A stretch of DNA of 64,000 bases from Clostridiales bacterium UBA1728 (GCA_002315975.1 DCIK01000005.1:56812-120811), one strand, 5' to 3'; positions 8,011-16,500 are shown, numbered from the stretch's first letter. Program-made: numbers and translations. Notes: generated by a model not told the origin, from the sequence alone.

Positions 8011-9153
8011 TTATACTATGCGTTTGCCGCAGACGAAGTTGGTTTTGTAGGTTCCGCTCAGATTCTCAACGCGAACCACGGAGCCGGTGTTGGGCGCATG
8101 GATAAACTGATTGTTGCCCACATAGATGCCCACGTGCCAGACATAGGAGGAATTGCCGAAGCAGATAATGTCGCCGGGTGCCAGCTGCTCAAAGCTGACC
8201 GCCGTGCCGGAGCTGGTATATATGTTCTGGGCGACCCGCTGGATGCTGTAGCCCCGGAGCTGATAGACATAGTAGCACAGACCCGAGCAGTCAAAGCCGG
8301 AGGGCGAGGTGCCGCCCCAGACATAGGGCACACCTAAAAACTGCATGGCCGTGTCCACAATGGCCTGACCGCCGGTGGAGTTTACAGGCCTGAGCGTAGG
8401 CGCGGGGGTCGCGGCGGGTGTGGCCGTGGCAGCGGGCGTGGCGGCAGTGCCGGAGGCGGGGGTGATGTCCCGGTCCATGGTCACATAGTTGCCGTTCACA
8501 TAGCCAACGGTGCCGTCGCAGTTGACCTTGGCCCAGACGCCGGACACGGAATCCACGTAAATGCGGGTGCCGTCCCGGAAGGAGCCGAGAATATCACCGC
8601 CGGGGGTGGCGCGGAAGCGCACCATATCACCCTTAATGGTGGCATTGGACGCACCGGAGGGCGTGATGATGGTATCCTCGCTGCTCTGCACCACGGGGGT
8701 AAGGGTGGGAGCGGGCGTGGCTGTACCGGGAATCTCCTCCACGGGGGTCAGCGTGGGGGCAGGGGAGGGCGTAGCCTCCGGCGTCAGCGTGGGGGCGGGG
8801 GTGGCAGCCGCAGTCTGGGGGCTTACGCCGGCAGCGGCGTCCGCAATGGCGGCAGCGGCCTCGGAGGAGTCGGAGTTGATGATGTAGTTGCTGTCCATGT
8901 AGCCCACAACGCCGTTGTAGTTTACCTTGAACCAGCTGCTGTCCTCAGTGGCAATACCGATTACAGTGAGGGTGGCACCCCGCTGGGCAGTACCCAGCAG
9001 ACTGTAGCCCACACCGGCACCGCTGCGCAGATTCAGGGAGGAGGCGGTTACAACGCCTTCACAGCTGCTGCGGGCGGAAACGGGCAGCACAAGCACCGAC
9101 GCGGACAAAGCCAACGCCAGAAGCAGGGAGCTTCTCTTTTTCTCTTTATTCAT
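8011..9153 (-). CDS. Secreted SH3b-NlpC/P60 peptidoglycan hydrolase
   Basis: 380 residues. A signal peptide (hydrophobic about 9-27, cleavage near VSARS) is followed by a bacterial SH3 domain (LNLRSGAGVGYSLLG, about 38-95), a Pro/Thr-rich spacer with repeated TPAPTLTP, a second SH3-like domain (VRFRATPGGDILGSF), another spacer and an NlpC/P60 domain from about 265. The catalytic Cys is 289 (FDCSGLC) and the His 340 (WHVGIYVG). NlpC/P60 enzymes of this type cut stem peptides, commonly after D-iso-Glu, in the cell wall, and the SH3 domains bind the wall. The start has GAGGAA upstream. The following small gene (9188-9505) is co-oriented, 34 bp away. Confidence 0.9.
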   Translation of the reverse strand: MNKEKKRSSLLLALALSASVLVLPVSARSSCEGVVTASSLNLRSGAGVGYSLLGTAQRGATLTVIGIATEDSSWFKVNYNGVVGYMDSNYIINSDSSEAAAAIADAAAGVSPQTAAATPAPTLTPEATPSPAPTLTPVEEIPGTATPAPTLTPVVQSSEDTIITPSGASNATIKGDMVRFRATPGGDILGSFRDGTRIYVDSVSGVWAKVNCDGTVGYVNGNYVTMDRDITPASGTAATPAATATPAATPAPTLRPVNSTGGQAIVDTAMQFLGVPYVWGGTSPSGFDCSGLCYYVYQLRGYSIQRVAQNIYTSSGTAVSFEQLAPGDIICFGNSSYVWHVGIYVGNNQFIHAPNTGSVVRVENLSGTYKTNFVCGKRIV

Positions 9154-9187
9154 GGGTTATTCCTCACAGGGGGGAAGAGCGGAAATA

Positions 9188-9505
9188 TTACTTGGCGGAC
9201 AGGGCACGCTCCAGCCAGATGCTGGCCACATCCATGGCGGCATAGAGGCTTTCCTTTTCGGTGCGCTTGGTCACGCGGTCCCGGCTCTTCACATTGGGGT
9301 CGGTAAGCTGCAGCTGGACGGAAACGCGGCTGGCGGCCTTGATCTCATCCTCGGGCTTACCGTTCTCCAGGGGGTTCACGTTCTTGGTCTCCAGAATCTG
9401 GAGCATGATGATGTACTTGTCTTCCATGCTGCCATAGTAAAGGATATTGTCCTTGCGGCGCAGGGGACGACCCTTATATTCGAGTATCTTCTTTTCGTTT
9501 GCCAT
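9188..9505 (-). CDS. Conserved small protein of unknown function
   Basis: 105 residues, not recognised as a named family. No signal peptide or membrane segment; charged, starting MANEKKILEYKGRPL, with a central IIMLQILETKNV strand-like segment and a C-terminal helix. It has the look of a compact soluble protein. The start ATG at 9505 has GAGGTG six bases upstream; a GTG three codons earlier would overlap that site. It is upstream of and co-oriented with the NlpC/P60 gene, so the two may be co-transcribed. Confidence 0.7.
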   Translation of the reverse strand: MANEKKILEYKGRPLRRKDNILYYGSMEDKYIIMLQILETKNVNPLENGKPEDEIKAASRVSVQLQLTDPNVKSRDRVTKRTEKESLYAAMDVASIWLERALSAK

Positions 9506-9838
9506 AACTTTCACCTCATATTAGTTACCATAATGTAACACGATGCTCAGAGTATGTCAAGCCCCCGGGGGCAAAATGCCTGAAAAAGGGAGTAAATGGA
9601 AGCCGTTATACTTCCGTGAAAACTGAAAAACGGAATGGCTGAATACAGCCATTCCACAGATTGCCAAAAGGATATCAGCAAAACAGGATCAGATTTTCTT
9701 TGGCCTCGCAGAGTTCGCACCCGCAGGTACGAAGAAATATATATCATCTTACAGCGGGCTTTGCCCGCTGTAAGATACTCTGAGGCGCTCACAATGGAAG
9801 CTTTTCCCGTCCGAAATCGGAGATTTCGGACGAAGCCA
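9506..9838. other. Gene-free structured intergenic region
   Basis: No supportable gene. It contains several hairpins: ggaatggctg/cagccattcc (9632-9655), acagcgggc/gcccgctgt (9751-9772) and cgtccgaaat/atttcggacg (9809-9832). The middle part (9698-9776) resembles the right half of the TIR element family. Confidence 0.6.
9698..9776 (-). repeat. Diverged right-half copy of the TIR element
   Basis: Read on the minus strand it shows a gcgggcaaagcccgc hairpin, then a short A/T-rich spacer and cgaactctgcgaggc, the same order as the right half of the long copies (for example 44440-44510). Similarity is clear in the gaactctgcgaggc block and weaker elsewhere. Confidence 0.5.
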
Positions 9839-10729
9839 TTAATCCTTCACGGTTTCGATCAGACCCTTGGCGAGACCGGCCACGGAGGCGATTTCGGAGG
9901 GGATGATGATCTTGGTGGCCTTACCGTCAGCAGCGGCGGCAAAGGCTTCCAGAGAACGGAGCTGGATGACGGACTGGGTAGGGGCAGACTCGTTCATGAT
10001 GCGGATGCCCTCGGCGGTGGCCTTCTGGACGGTGAGAATGGCCTCAGCCTCGCCCTGAGCCTCCAGAATCTGCTGCTGCTTCTTGGCATCGGCCCGGAGA
10101 ATGGCGGATTCCTTCTCGCCCTCGGCCTCCAGAATGGCGGCGCGCTTTTTGCCCTCGGCCTGCAGGATGGCCTCGCGGCGTTCGCGCTCGGCCTTCATCT
10201 GCTTCTCCATGGCGTTCTGGATTTCCTTGGGGGGCAGAATGTTCTTCAGCTCCACGCGGTTGACCTTGATGCCCCAGGGGTCGGTGGCTTCGTCGAGAAT
10301 GGAGCGCATCTTGGTGTTGATGACATCGCGGCTGGTCAGGCACTGATCCAGCTCCAGATCGCCGATGATGTTACGCAGGGTTGTGGCGGAGAGATTCTCG
10401 ATGGCCACCAGAGGCTGCTCGATGCCGTAGGTGAAGAGCTTGGGATCGGTGATCTGGAAATAGACCACGGTGTCGATCTGCATGGTGACGTTATCCTTGG
10501 TGATAACGGGCTGGGGCGGGAAGTCGGCCACCTGCTCCTTGAGGGAAACGGTCTTGGCCACGCGCTCGATGAAGGGAATCTTGAAGTGCAGACCCACACC
10601 CCAGGTGGCGGAATAGGCGCCCAGCCTCTCCACGACCATGGCCTTGGCCTGCTGCACGATGCGGATGTTTCTCACCAGCACGAAGATGATTAGCGCGATG
10701 AGAATGGCGAAATAGAGTAATCCTTCCAT
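9839..10729 (-). CDS. SPFH/band 7 (stomatin-like, paraslipin type) protein
   Basis: 296 residues. One N-terminal membrane segment (about 4-22) is followed by the SPFH domain (AMVVERLGAYSATWGVGLHF through RSILDEATDPWGIKVNRVEL), then a long charged coiled coil rich in AEGKK/AEGEKE repeats and a hydrophobic C-terminus. Such proteins form membrane scaffolds that organise lipid domains and modulate proteases. The ATG has AGGAGG upstream. It is 16 bp downstream of the NfeD-like gene, the usual partner of this protein type, so the two are surely one operon. Confidence 0.93.
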   Translation of the reverse strand: MEGLLYFAILIALIIFVLVRNIRIVQQAKAMVVERLGAYSATWGVGLHFKIPFIERVAKTVSLKEQVADFPPQPVITKDNVTMQIDTVVYFQITDPKLFTYGIEQPLVAIENLSATTLRNIIGDLELDQCLTSRDVINTKMRSILDEATDPWGIKVNRVELKNILPPKEIQNAMEKQMKAERERREAILQAEGKKRAAILEAEGEKESAILRADAKKQQQILEAQGEAEAILTVQKATAEGIRIMNESAPTQSVIQLRSLEAFAAAADGKATKIIIPSEIASVAGLAKGLIETVKD

Positions 10730-10745
10730 TTTCTTTCCTCCTGAA

Positions 10746-11204
10746 TTATTTGTCTCCGGAGACGGCTGTCTCCCGAACACTTTCCACAATGAGCTTTACG
10801 CCGCGAATCTCGCGGGCGATGACGATGCTGCCCTTTTCGATGGGCTCACCGCTGAGGGAGCGGGCTGTCCAGAGACGGCCATCCAGCTTAACCTCGCCGG
10901 TGGAGCGGAGATTGTCGATGGTCTCGGTGACCATGCCGCAGCGACCGATGGAGCGGTCGGCATTGGTGGGCTGCCGGCGGGAATTGACATACTTTTTCGC
11001 AAGGGGACGGGTGGCCACCAGCGAAAGCAGCGACACGCCCAGAAACCACACGGTCTGCAGCCACATGGGCCCTTTGAGCCAGGCGCAGAGCAGCGCGGCC
11101 AGAGAGCCGAAGGCAAACCAGACGGAGGTAAGTCCCACGGTCAGCGCCTCTACGCCCAGAAAGACCGCCAGCGCACAGAGCCAGAAAAGAACCAGAGTAT
11201 TCAT
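10746..11204 (-). CDS. NfeD-like membrane protein
   Basis: 152 residues: hydrophobic helices in the first ~75 residues (LVLFWLCALAVFLGVEALT; WLQTVWFLGVSLLSLVA), then a soluble OB-fold domain (GRCGMVTETIDNL, GEVKLDGRLWTARS, IEKGSIVIAREI). This is the short NfeD form, which pairs with SPFH proteins in an operon and is thought to tether or regulate them. The start ATG has AAGGAGGTGG upstream; a longer frame beginning near 11495 runs through non-coding sequence and over the opposite gene. Confidence 0.9.
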   Translation of the reverse strand: MNTLVLFWLCALAVFLGVEALTVGLTSVWFAFGSLAALLCAWLKGPMWLQTVWFLGVSLLSLVATRPLAKKYVNSRRQPTNADRSIGRCGMVTETIDNLRSTGEVKLDGRLWTARSLSGEPIEKGSIVIAREIRGVKLIVESVRETAVSGDK

Positions 11205-11306
11205 GCGTTTTGCCACCTCCTTGAGGAACGAGGCTATCGTACCACATTTGCGCCGCCTCTTCAATATGATTCTATGTAAATAATCTGTAAAGCTGCAAAA
11301 AGGGGC

Positions 11307-11335
11307 TTTACTTTTACACTTTAATGATGTACAAT
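11307..11335 (+). promoter_or_regulatory. Putative promoter of yerC
   Basis: TTTACT (11307-11312), 17-bp spacer, TACAAT (11330-11335), about 35 bp before the ATG at 11371. Confidence 0.5.
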
Positions 11336-11370
11336 GACTAAAACAAATAAACAGAATGACGAGGTGGAGT

Positions 11371-11682
11371 ATGAACAAGCATATTCGCAAGCCCAGAAAT
11401 GTGGACATGTATAAGGCCATCCTTACCTTGAAGGATACCGACGAGCTCATGAAATTCTTCGACGATCTCTGCACCGTTACCGAGCTGCAGGCCATGGAGC
11501 AGCGTTATCAGGTGGCTGTGCTGCTGGACAAGGGTCTTATCTATAACGATATTCTGGAGCAGACAGGTGCCTCCAGCGCCACGATCTCCCGGGTCAACCG
11601 CTCCCTGCAGTACGGCGCTGACGGCTACGGCATTGCCTTTGCCCGCCTGAAGGAGCTGGGCGAGAGCGAGGAAGAGAAATGA
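11371..11682 (+). CDS. YerC/YecD family TrpR-like DNA-binding protein
   Basis: 103 residues, all helical, with a helix-turn-helix in IYNDILEQTGASSATISRVNRSL. It belongs to the TrpR superfamily group named YerC/YecD, small regulators whose target in Clostridia is not well known. The start at 11371 is chosen for GAGGTGG five bases upstream; an ATG five codons earlier overlaps that site. The stop overlaps the start of the next gene (ATGA), so the two are translationally coupled. Confidence 0.85.
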   Translation: MNKHIRKPRNVDMYKAILTLKDTDELMKFFDDLCTVTELQAMEQRYQVAVLLDKGLIYNDILEQTGASSATISRVNRSLQYGADGYGIAFARLKELGESEEEK

Positions 11683-12410
11683 GCGCCTATAACGCTCTGG
11701 CGCAGGACTATGATGCCCTTACCGAGGACATCCCATACGAGGCTCTGGCAGACTGGTATCAGGCGGCTCTGACCCGAAAGGGCGGGGCCGTCTCCACGCT
11801 TCTGGATTTAGGCTGCGGCACGGGTACGCTGACCCTGCTGATGGCCCGGCGGGGCTTTGAACTCATCGGCACCGACGCCTCCGCCGAAATGCTCTCCCGC
11901 TTCCAGCAGAAGCTCTACGATCTGCCCAAGGGGACGGTGCGCCCGCTGCTGCTCTGTCAGCGCAGCGAGGAGCTGGACCTCTACGGCACCGTGGACGGGG
12001 CCTACTGCTCCTTAGACGGCATGAACTATCTCCCCGGCGAGCTGCTTGGGGAGGTTTTTCGGCGGCTGCATCTCTTCATCGCCCCGGGCGGCATTCTGGC
12101 CTTCGACTTCTTCAGCGAGGAGCGCATGAAGGGGCTGGACGGCCAGTGCTTTGTGGACGAGAAGGACGGTCTGCTCTGTCTCTGGCGCGCCTCCTATGAA
12201 AGCGGTGTTCTCCGCTACGGCATGGACATCTTCACCGAGGGGGAGGACGGTCTCTGGGAGCGGGAGCAGGAGGAGCATACGGAATTTTTCCACAGCCCGG
12301 AAACCCTCTCTGCGCTTTTGCGGGAGAACGGCTTCGGCAATATTGAAATTGATGGAGACGGCCCCCAGCATGAGCTGGGGCGGCTGTTCCTCACAGCGGA
12401 AAGGATATGA
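11679..12410 (+). CDS. Class I SAM-dependent methyltransferase
   Basis: 243 residues, cytoplasmic. The AdoMet-binding motif I is LLDLGCGTGTLTLL (about 42-55), followed by the acidic strand ELIGTDASAEML. A post-I region and the hydrophobic strand LAFDFFS complete the Rossmann-like fold. The substrate is not apparent; the N-terminus (YNALAQDYDALTEDI) resembles small-molecule methyltransferases of this type. It overlaps yerC by 4 bp and precedes hslO by 6 bp, so the three probably form one operon. Confidence 0.85.
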   Translation: MSAYNALAQDYDALTEDIPYEALADWYQAALTRKGGAVSTLLDLGCGTGTLTLLMARRGFELIGTDASAEMLSRFQQKLYDLPKGTVRPLLLCQRSEELDLYGTVDGAYCSLDGMNYLPGELLGEVFRRLHLFIAPGGILAFDFFSEERMKGLDGQCFVDEKDGLLCLWRASYESGVLRYGMDIFTEGEDGLWEREQEEHTEFFHSPETLSALLRENGFGNIEIDGDGPQHELGRLFLTAERI

Positions 12411-12416
12411 AATACG

Positions 12417-13289
12417 ATGGGTGAAATACTCCGTGCGGTGTCCGATGCGGACGATGTAAAGATTTCCGTGGTAACGGCCCGGGATGCGGTGGAGCGTGCC
12501 CGCCTGATCCACGGCCTTCAGCCTGTGGGTACAGCGGCACTGGGCAGAACCCTCTGCGGCGCGTCCATGCTGGGCGAGGTTATGAAGGAAGAGCGGGCGG
12601 CGGTTTCCGTCCGCATCAACGGCGGCGGCCCTCTGGGCACGGTGCTGGCCATCTCCGACAGTGAGGGCAATGTCCGGGGCTATGTGGAAAACCCCGAGGT
12701 GGACCTGCCCATCCGGCAGAGCGACGGCAAGCTGGATGTGGGTGCCGCCGTGGGGCGGGACGGTCTTCTGACCGTCAGCCGCGATATCGGCCTTAAGGAG
12801 CCCTATACCGGCTCCACGGAACTCCGTAGCGGCGAGATCGGCGAGGATCTGGCTGCCTACCTCACCGAGAGCGAGCAGCTGGGCGCGGCCTGCGGTCTGG
12901 GCGTGCTGGTGGATACGGACTGCAGCGTGAAGGCTGCCGGCGGCTTCATCGTGCAGCTGATGCCCTTCGCCCCCGAGGAGACGGTGCGGCAGCTGGAGGA
13001 CAACATCTTCATGATGGACCAGCTCACCACCATTTTAGATGAGGACGACATCGAGGAGGTCATCCGGCAGGTACTCAAGGACATCCCCTGGCACATGGTG
13101 GAGCGGCACCCCATGGAGTACCGCTGCGACTGCAGCCGGGAGCGGGTCACCAGAGCACTGCTGAGTCTCTCCGACGACGATCTCAACGAGCTCACCGCCG
13201 ACGGTGCCCCCATCGAGGTAAGCTGCCGCTTCTGCGATGCGGTGTATAGGATTACCGCGGAGGAGATACTGAAAATGGCGGAGGAATAA
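12417..13289 (+). CDS. hslO: Redox-regulated chaperone Hsp33
   Basis: 290 residues, the normal length. Hsp33 is a cytoplasmic holdase switched on by oxidation. The N-terminal domain (VTARDAVERARLIHGLQPVGTAALGR) and the linker are followed by the zinc-binding cysteines: CDC at 237/239 and CRFC at 270/273, the CxC...CxxC redox switch, all present. The ATG has AAGGA upstream. The gene ends the yerC operon, and a bidirectional terminator (13461-13528) follows a repeat. Confidence 0.95.
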   Translation: MGEILRAVSDADDVKISVVTARDAVERARLIHGLQPVGTAALGRTLCGASMLGEVMKEERAAVSVRINGGGPLGTVLAISDSEGNVRGYVENPEVDLPIRQSDGKLDVGAAVGRDGLLTVSRDIGLKEPYTGSTELRSGEIGEDLAAYLTESEQLGAACGLGVLVDTDCSVKAAGGFIVQLMPFAPEETVRQLEDNIFMMDQLTTILDEDDIEEVIRQVLKDIPWHMVERHPMEYRCDCSRERVTRALLSLSDDDLNELTADGAPIEVSCRFCDAVYRITAEEILKMAEE

Positions 13290-13309
13290 GTCTCCCTGCA
13301 AAGAAGATC

Positions 13310-13446
13310 TCCTCTCGGCTCCCCTGTTGCGAAGCAATGGGGGAGCTGTCGCGAAGCGACTGAGGGGGAGAGTCTATCGGTTCCCCCTCTCCCCAGTGTG
13401 CGCACTGGGGACCTCCCCCTCGGCTTCGCCGACAGGGGCGGCAAGG
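13310..13446. repeat. Family B repeat (GGCTCCCC/GGGGGAG hairpins)
   Basis: Contains the hairpin ggctcccctgttgcgaag with caatgggggagctg, then gtcgcgaagcgac, then ccccagtgtgcgcactgggg and a closing cggcttcgccg hairpin. Related units occur at 16310-16500, 22860-22993, 26524-26684, 46691-46744 and 60099-60229, all intergenic. Confidence 0.75.
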
Positions 13447-13460
13447 GGACTGTACGCAAC

Positions 13461-13528
13461 AAAAGGGCTGTGTGAATCAGCGAAAGCACACAATTGTGTT
13501 AATCGCTTCTTTTCATACAGCCCTTTTT
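13461..13528. terminator. Family C hairpin, bidirectional terminator
   Basis: Outer stem aaaagggctgt with acagccctttt, inner stem agcg/cgct around cacacaattgtgt. The run of T on the plus strand follows hslO, and TTTTG on the minus strand follows the L,D-transpeptidase gene, so it can end both converging units. The same layout occurs at 16241-16305 and 60259-60319. Confidence 0.75.
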
Positions 13529-14980
13529 TTAGTTCCTCACAATCACCAGCATCCCCATAAAGCTATTATCATAGATAATCTTCATGGCATCGATGGGGGT
13601 ATTCACGCAGCCGTGGGAGCCGGTTTCCTTGTAGATGTCGCCGCCGTACTCATCCCGCCAGTCGGAGTCGTGGATGCCGATGCCGCCGTCAAAGGGCATC
13701 CAGTAGTCCACGTGGTCGTTCCAGGTGGGGCCGGTGAGCACCGTGTCGGTGACCATGCCGTAAATCTGGAAGATGCCCAGCCGGGTGATGTTGTTGGTGA
13801 GCACATCGCCGGTGACCACGGGCGCTTCCACTAAAAGCTGACCGTCATGGTAGAACCAGATGTACTGGTTGTCGAGACTGACCTCCAGACAGTTGTTCAC
13901 ATCTCCGTGCCAGCCGTAGGCGGACTGGAGCCACCAGGTATAGTCGTAGCTGGTACTGAGCTGCCCCTGGTGCTGCTCCAGCGCCGCGCAGAGCTGGGCA
14001 TCCAGCGTGGCGCGATCCAGCTTATAGCCCGTATCGTTGGGCTTCAGGTACAGAAATTCCCGGGTTGCGGCGCAGCGGCCATACTTGGCCATGGTGCCGT
14101 CCACGCCCAGCTCATCGCAGATGCTGTCCATCCGCGCTGTGACCCGCGTGGGCTCCACCCGAACCTCGGCACCGGGGGTCAGACAGTCTTCGTTGAGCAT
14201 GGCAAAAATATCGGCAAAGCTCAGTGTGTACTCAATATTGTCCACAAAGCGGATGGAAATCTGCGAGCCGGTGTAGGCCTCCACGGCGGCCTTCTGGGCG
14301 AGAGCGGCCTCATCGGCCTCGCTGCCGATGCGCTCATAGGCGTGGGGCACAGTCACCTGCCAGATGCTGCCGAAGCTGTTGTTCTGCCCCAGAAAGCCGC
14401 ATACGGCCTCGGTGCAGGCGGCGGCATCGTAGAGATTGCCGTGGGTGGGCTCGGTGAAGTACAGAGCGTTTTCATCGGCGCAGAGAACGGCATCCAGCGG
14501 CTCGTCGGCTATGTAGCCTACAGGGAAGAGAGCCGCATTCACCGCTGCGGCCACGGCCTCTTCGGACACGGCGAAGAGGGATCCGCCGCTGACAGCGGTC
14601 TGGAGATTGGCGGCGTAGTCCTGCTGTCCCACCAGCGTGGTCAGAGGCAGGGTGAAGAGGGTGTTGCCGTCCTCATCGGAGACGGAGAGAGTCTGCGCCT
14701 CGGTGAGCCCCCTGAGCATATTGGCGGCCTCGTCATACTCCATGCCGCCCAGATCAACGCCGGCCACCACGGTGCCCTTGCGGACGCGGCTGCTGATGAT
14801 GTTATAGCCGTAGCTCACCACGCCGATGAGCGCGGCAATGCAGAGAACGAGCAGGATCCAAAGCAGCGCGTTGGATCGGGTCTTTCCCTGAGAGCTCTTC
14901 TTTGTTCCGTCCACATGGAAGTCTGCGTTTTTGGGGTCCTTGCTCCGCAGCTCTTCGATGCGCTTGCCGGTTTTATCCAT
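13529..14980 (-). CDS. Membrane-anchored L,D-transpeptidase (YkuD domain)
   Basis: 483 residues. A cytoplasmic N-terminus of about 38 residues, one transmembrane helix (about 39-62), an extracellular region with a VanW/YoaR-like peptidoglycan-binding repeat (VAGVDLGGMEYDEAANML), and a C-terminal YkuD domain with catalytic Cys458 in SHGCVN and the upstream GIGIHDSDW. L,D-transpeptidases make 3-3 cross-links in peptidoglycan and so can bypass beta-lactam-sensitive enzymes. The ribosome site lies within the end of the CapA gene, two bases upstream, so the pair is translationally coupled. Confidence 0.92.
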   Translation of the reverse strand: MDKTGKRIEELRSKDPKNADFHVDGTKKSSQGKTRSNALLWILLVLCIAALIGVVSYGYNIISSRVRKGTVVAGVDLGGMEYDEAANMLRGLTEAQTLSVSDEDGNTLFTLPLTTLVGQQDYAANLQTAVSGGSLFAVSEEAVAAAVNAALFPVGYIADEPLDAVLCADENALYFTEPTHGNLYDAAACTEAVCGFLGQNNSFGSIWQVTVPHAYERIGSEADEAALAQKAAVEAYTGSQISIRFVDNIEYTLSFADIFAMLNEDCLTPGAEVRVEPTRVTARMDSICDELGVDGTMAKYGRCAATREFLYLKPNDTGYKLDRATLDAQLCAALEQHQGQLSTSYDYTWWLQSAYGWHGDVNNCLEVSLDNQYIWFYHDGQLLVEAPVVTGDVLTNNITRLGIFQIYGMVTDTVLTGPTWNDHVDYWMPFDGGIGIHDSDWRDEYGGDIYKETGSHGCVNTPIDAMKIIYDNSFMGMLVIVRN

Positions 14981-14982
14981 GT

Positions 14983-16149
14983 TCAGCCCTCCTGATGCAT
15001 GAAGGAATAGTCCACGTTGGAGTTGGGCCCGCTGTAGTCTCCCCTGAGCTTGGAGAGAGCGCGGGCATAGTCCTCGCTGTCCTCCTCGTAGGGGGTGGGG
15101 CAGTAGTCATTGCTGTCTTTCACCGAGGAAATGGCGCAGGGGATGAGCGTAATGCCCGCATAGGCCAGCTTTCCGTCCTCCTGCCGCTGATAGTGAAGCT
15201 GGGCAATGGCGGTGTCCTGATCGTCGGGGTTGGTGTTGCCGCCGAAGCACCAGTTGCCCATGCTGTAGAAGATCACGCCGCCGTTATACTTCTCCATGGG
15301 CTGCAGCCGATGGGGATGGGAGCCGTAGACAATGTCGGCCCCGGCGTCGATGGCCCGGTGCGCCAGCGTGGTCTGGTCGGGCGTCTGGTAGTAGCTGCCC
15401 TCCTGCCCCCAGTGGGCGGCCACGATGACCAGCTCCGCACCCTGCTCCCGGAGGGCCGCCACCGCCTCGGGCATACGCTCAAAGGCGTTGGTGTAGTAGT
15501 TAAACATACTGTACACGCCGATAACCACGCCGCTCTGGGTGGTATACAGGCTCCCCTCGCCGTCACCGCTGTGGCCTATGCCCCGCGCATCCAGCAGCGA
15601 GCAGGTATCGCCGTAGAGCGCCTGCCCGTAGTCCAGGGCATGGTTATTGGCGGTGGTCACATACTCCACTCTGCCCAGCGTGAGAATGTCCGCCGCCGCG
15701 GCGGGAGCGAGGAAGGAGAAGGTGCTGGCACTCCAGCCCTGTTGATCGGAGAGGGTACACTCTAAATTGGCGATGGTAAAATCATCGGCTGCGAAAATAT
15801 CTGCCGTATGGGAAAAGGGATAGGCCCAGTTGCTGCCCACCACATTTTCAAAGGAGTTGCCGAAGTTCCGGATGCCCGGATAGCTGGCCAGGGTGCAGTC
15901 GCCCACCATGGATATGGTGATGACCTGCGGCGTAGGTTCAGGCGTAGGCTCGGGCGTGGGTTCAGGTGTCGGCTCAGGCGTAGGTTCTGAGGTCGGCTCT
16001 GGCGTAGGTTCCGCTGTGGGCACTGCCGTGGGCGCGGGTGTCGGAGCGGGCTCCTGCGGTGCGCTGATGATGGCATAGCCGCAGGCAAAAACTGCCGCTA
16101 CAAGCAGCAGGGAAAAGAGCTTCAACAGGGTTTGCGTACTACGAGACAT
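14983..16149 (-). CDS. CapA-family (PgsA-like) surface metallophosphatase
   Basis: About 388 residues. A signal anchor (LLKLFSLLLVAAVFACGYAII), a Pro/Glu/Thr spacer made of PTPEP repeats, then a CapA domain: MVGDCTLA, NLECTLSD, TTANNHALDYG, VVAAHWGQE, GSHPH, FYSMGNW, with the metal-binding Asp, Asn and His in place. Members of this family are tied to poly-gamma-glutamate or other capsule export, or act as phosphatases; which applies here is unclear. The start is uncertain: ATG at 16149 or at 16161, with AAGGA too far from one and too close to the other. A promoter lies at 16184-16212. Coupled to the L,D-transpeptidase gene. Confidence 0.85.
   Translation of the reverse strand: MSRSTQTLLKLFSLLLVAAVFACGYAIISAPQEPAPTPAPTAVPTAEPTPEPTSEPTPEPTPEPTPEPTPEPTPQVITISMVGDCTLASYPGIRNFGNSFENVVGSNWAYPFSHTADIFAADDFTIANLECTLSDQQGWSASTFSFLAPAAAADILTLGRVEYVTTANNHALDYGQALYGDTCSLLDARGIGHSGDGEGSLYTTQSGVVIGVYSMFNYYTNAFERMPEAVAALREQGAELVIVAAHWGQEGSYYQTPDQTTLAHRAIDAGADIVYGSHPHRLQPMEKYNGGVIFYSMGNWCFGGNTNPDDQDTAIAQLHYQRQEDGKLAYAGITLIPCAISSVKDSNDYCPTPYEEDSEDYARALSKLRGDYSGPNSNVDYSFMHQEG
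15930..16035 (-). repeat. In-gene repeat coding for PTPEP spacer
   Basis: Imperfect 12-bp and 18-bp units (ggttcaggcgta, ggctcgggcgtg and variants) encode the Thr-Pro-Glu-Pro spacer of the CapA protein. The copy number may vary by slippage, changing the length of the wall-spanning stalk. Confidence 0.75.
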
Positions 16150-16183
16150 AAACGCAGTCATATCCTTTTTGTTTAGTCGGAAT

Positions 16184-16212
16184 AGTATACCATGTTTTTC
16201 TCCCGGTATCAA
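16184..16212 (-). promoter_or_regulatory. Promoter of the capA-ldt operon
   Basis: Minus strand TTGATA (16212-16207), 17-bp spacer, TATACT (16189-16184). The inferred transcription start lies about 16-28 bp before the candidate ATGs, a short leader. Confidence 0.65.
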
Positions 16213-16240
16213 GGGAAAAGTGACAAAATGGAAACAAAAT

Positions 16241-16305
16241 ATGGGGATGTGTCAAAAGTAGTGATTTGCACAAATATGTGCTTTCACTGCTTCACACATC
16301 CCCAT
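16241..16305. repeat. Family C hairpin, copy 2
   Basis: Outer stem atggggatgtgt with acacatccccat and inner stem agtgattt/ctttcact-like around gcacaaatatgtgc. It is the same two-stem architecture as 13461-13528 with several compensating base changes, and sits upstream of the capA promoter. Confidence 0.7.
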
Positions 16306-16309
16306 TGCT

Positions 16310-16500
16310 GCGCATAGCTCCCTCGCCTTCCCTGTCGGCGCGGCCGATGAGGGAGGTTCCCAGCGGCTCAGGCGGCCTCTCTTGCGCTACGCGCAATTCA
16401 CCTTCTGCGCAGACTGGGGAGAGGGGAAATCGATAAGTTGCCCCCTCAGCCGCTTCGCGGCAGCTCCCCCATTCCCTACGGGAACAGGGGAGCCAAGAGT
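16310..16500. repeat. Family B repeat, composite copy
   Basis: Contains agctccctcgccttccctgtcgg and its partial complement ccgatgagggag, then a second unit ctcagccgcttcgcggcag with ctcccccattccc and gggaacaggggag. No gene can be supported between 16213 and 16552. Confidence 0.65.
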
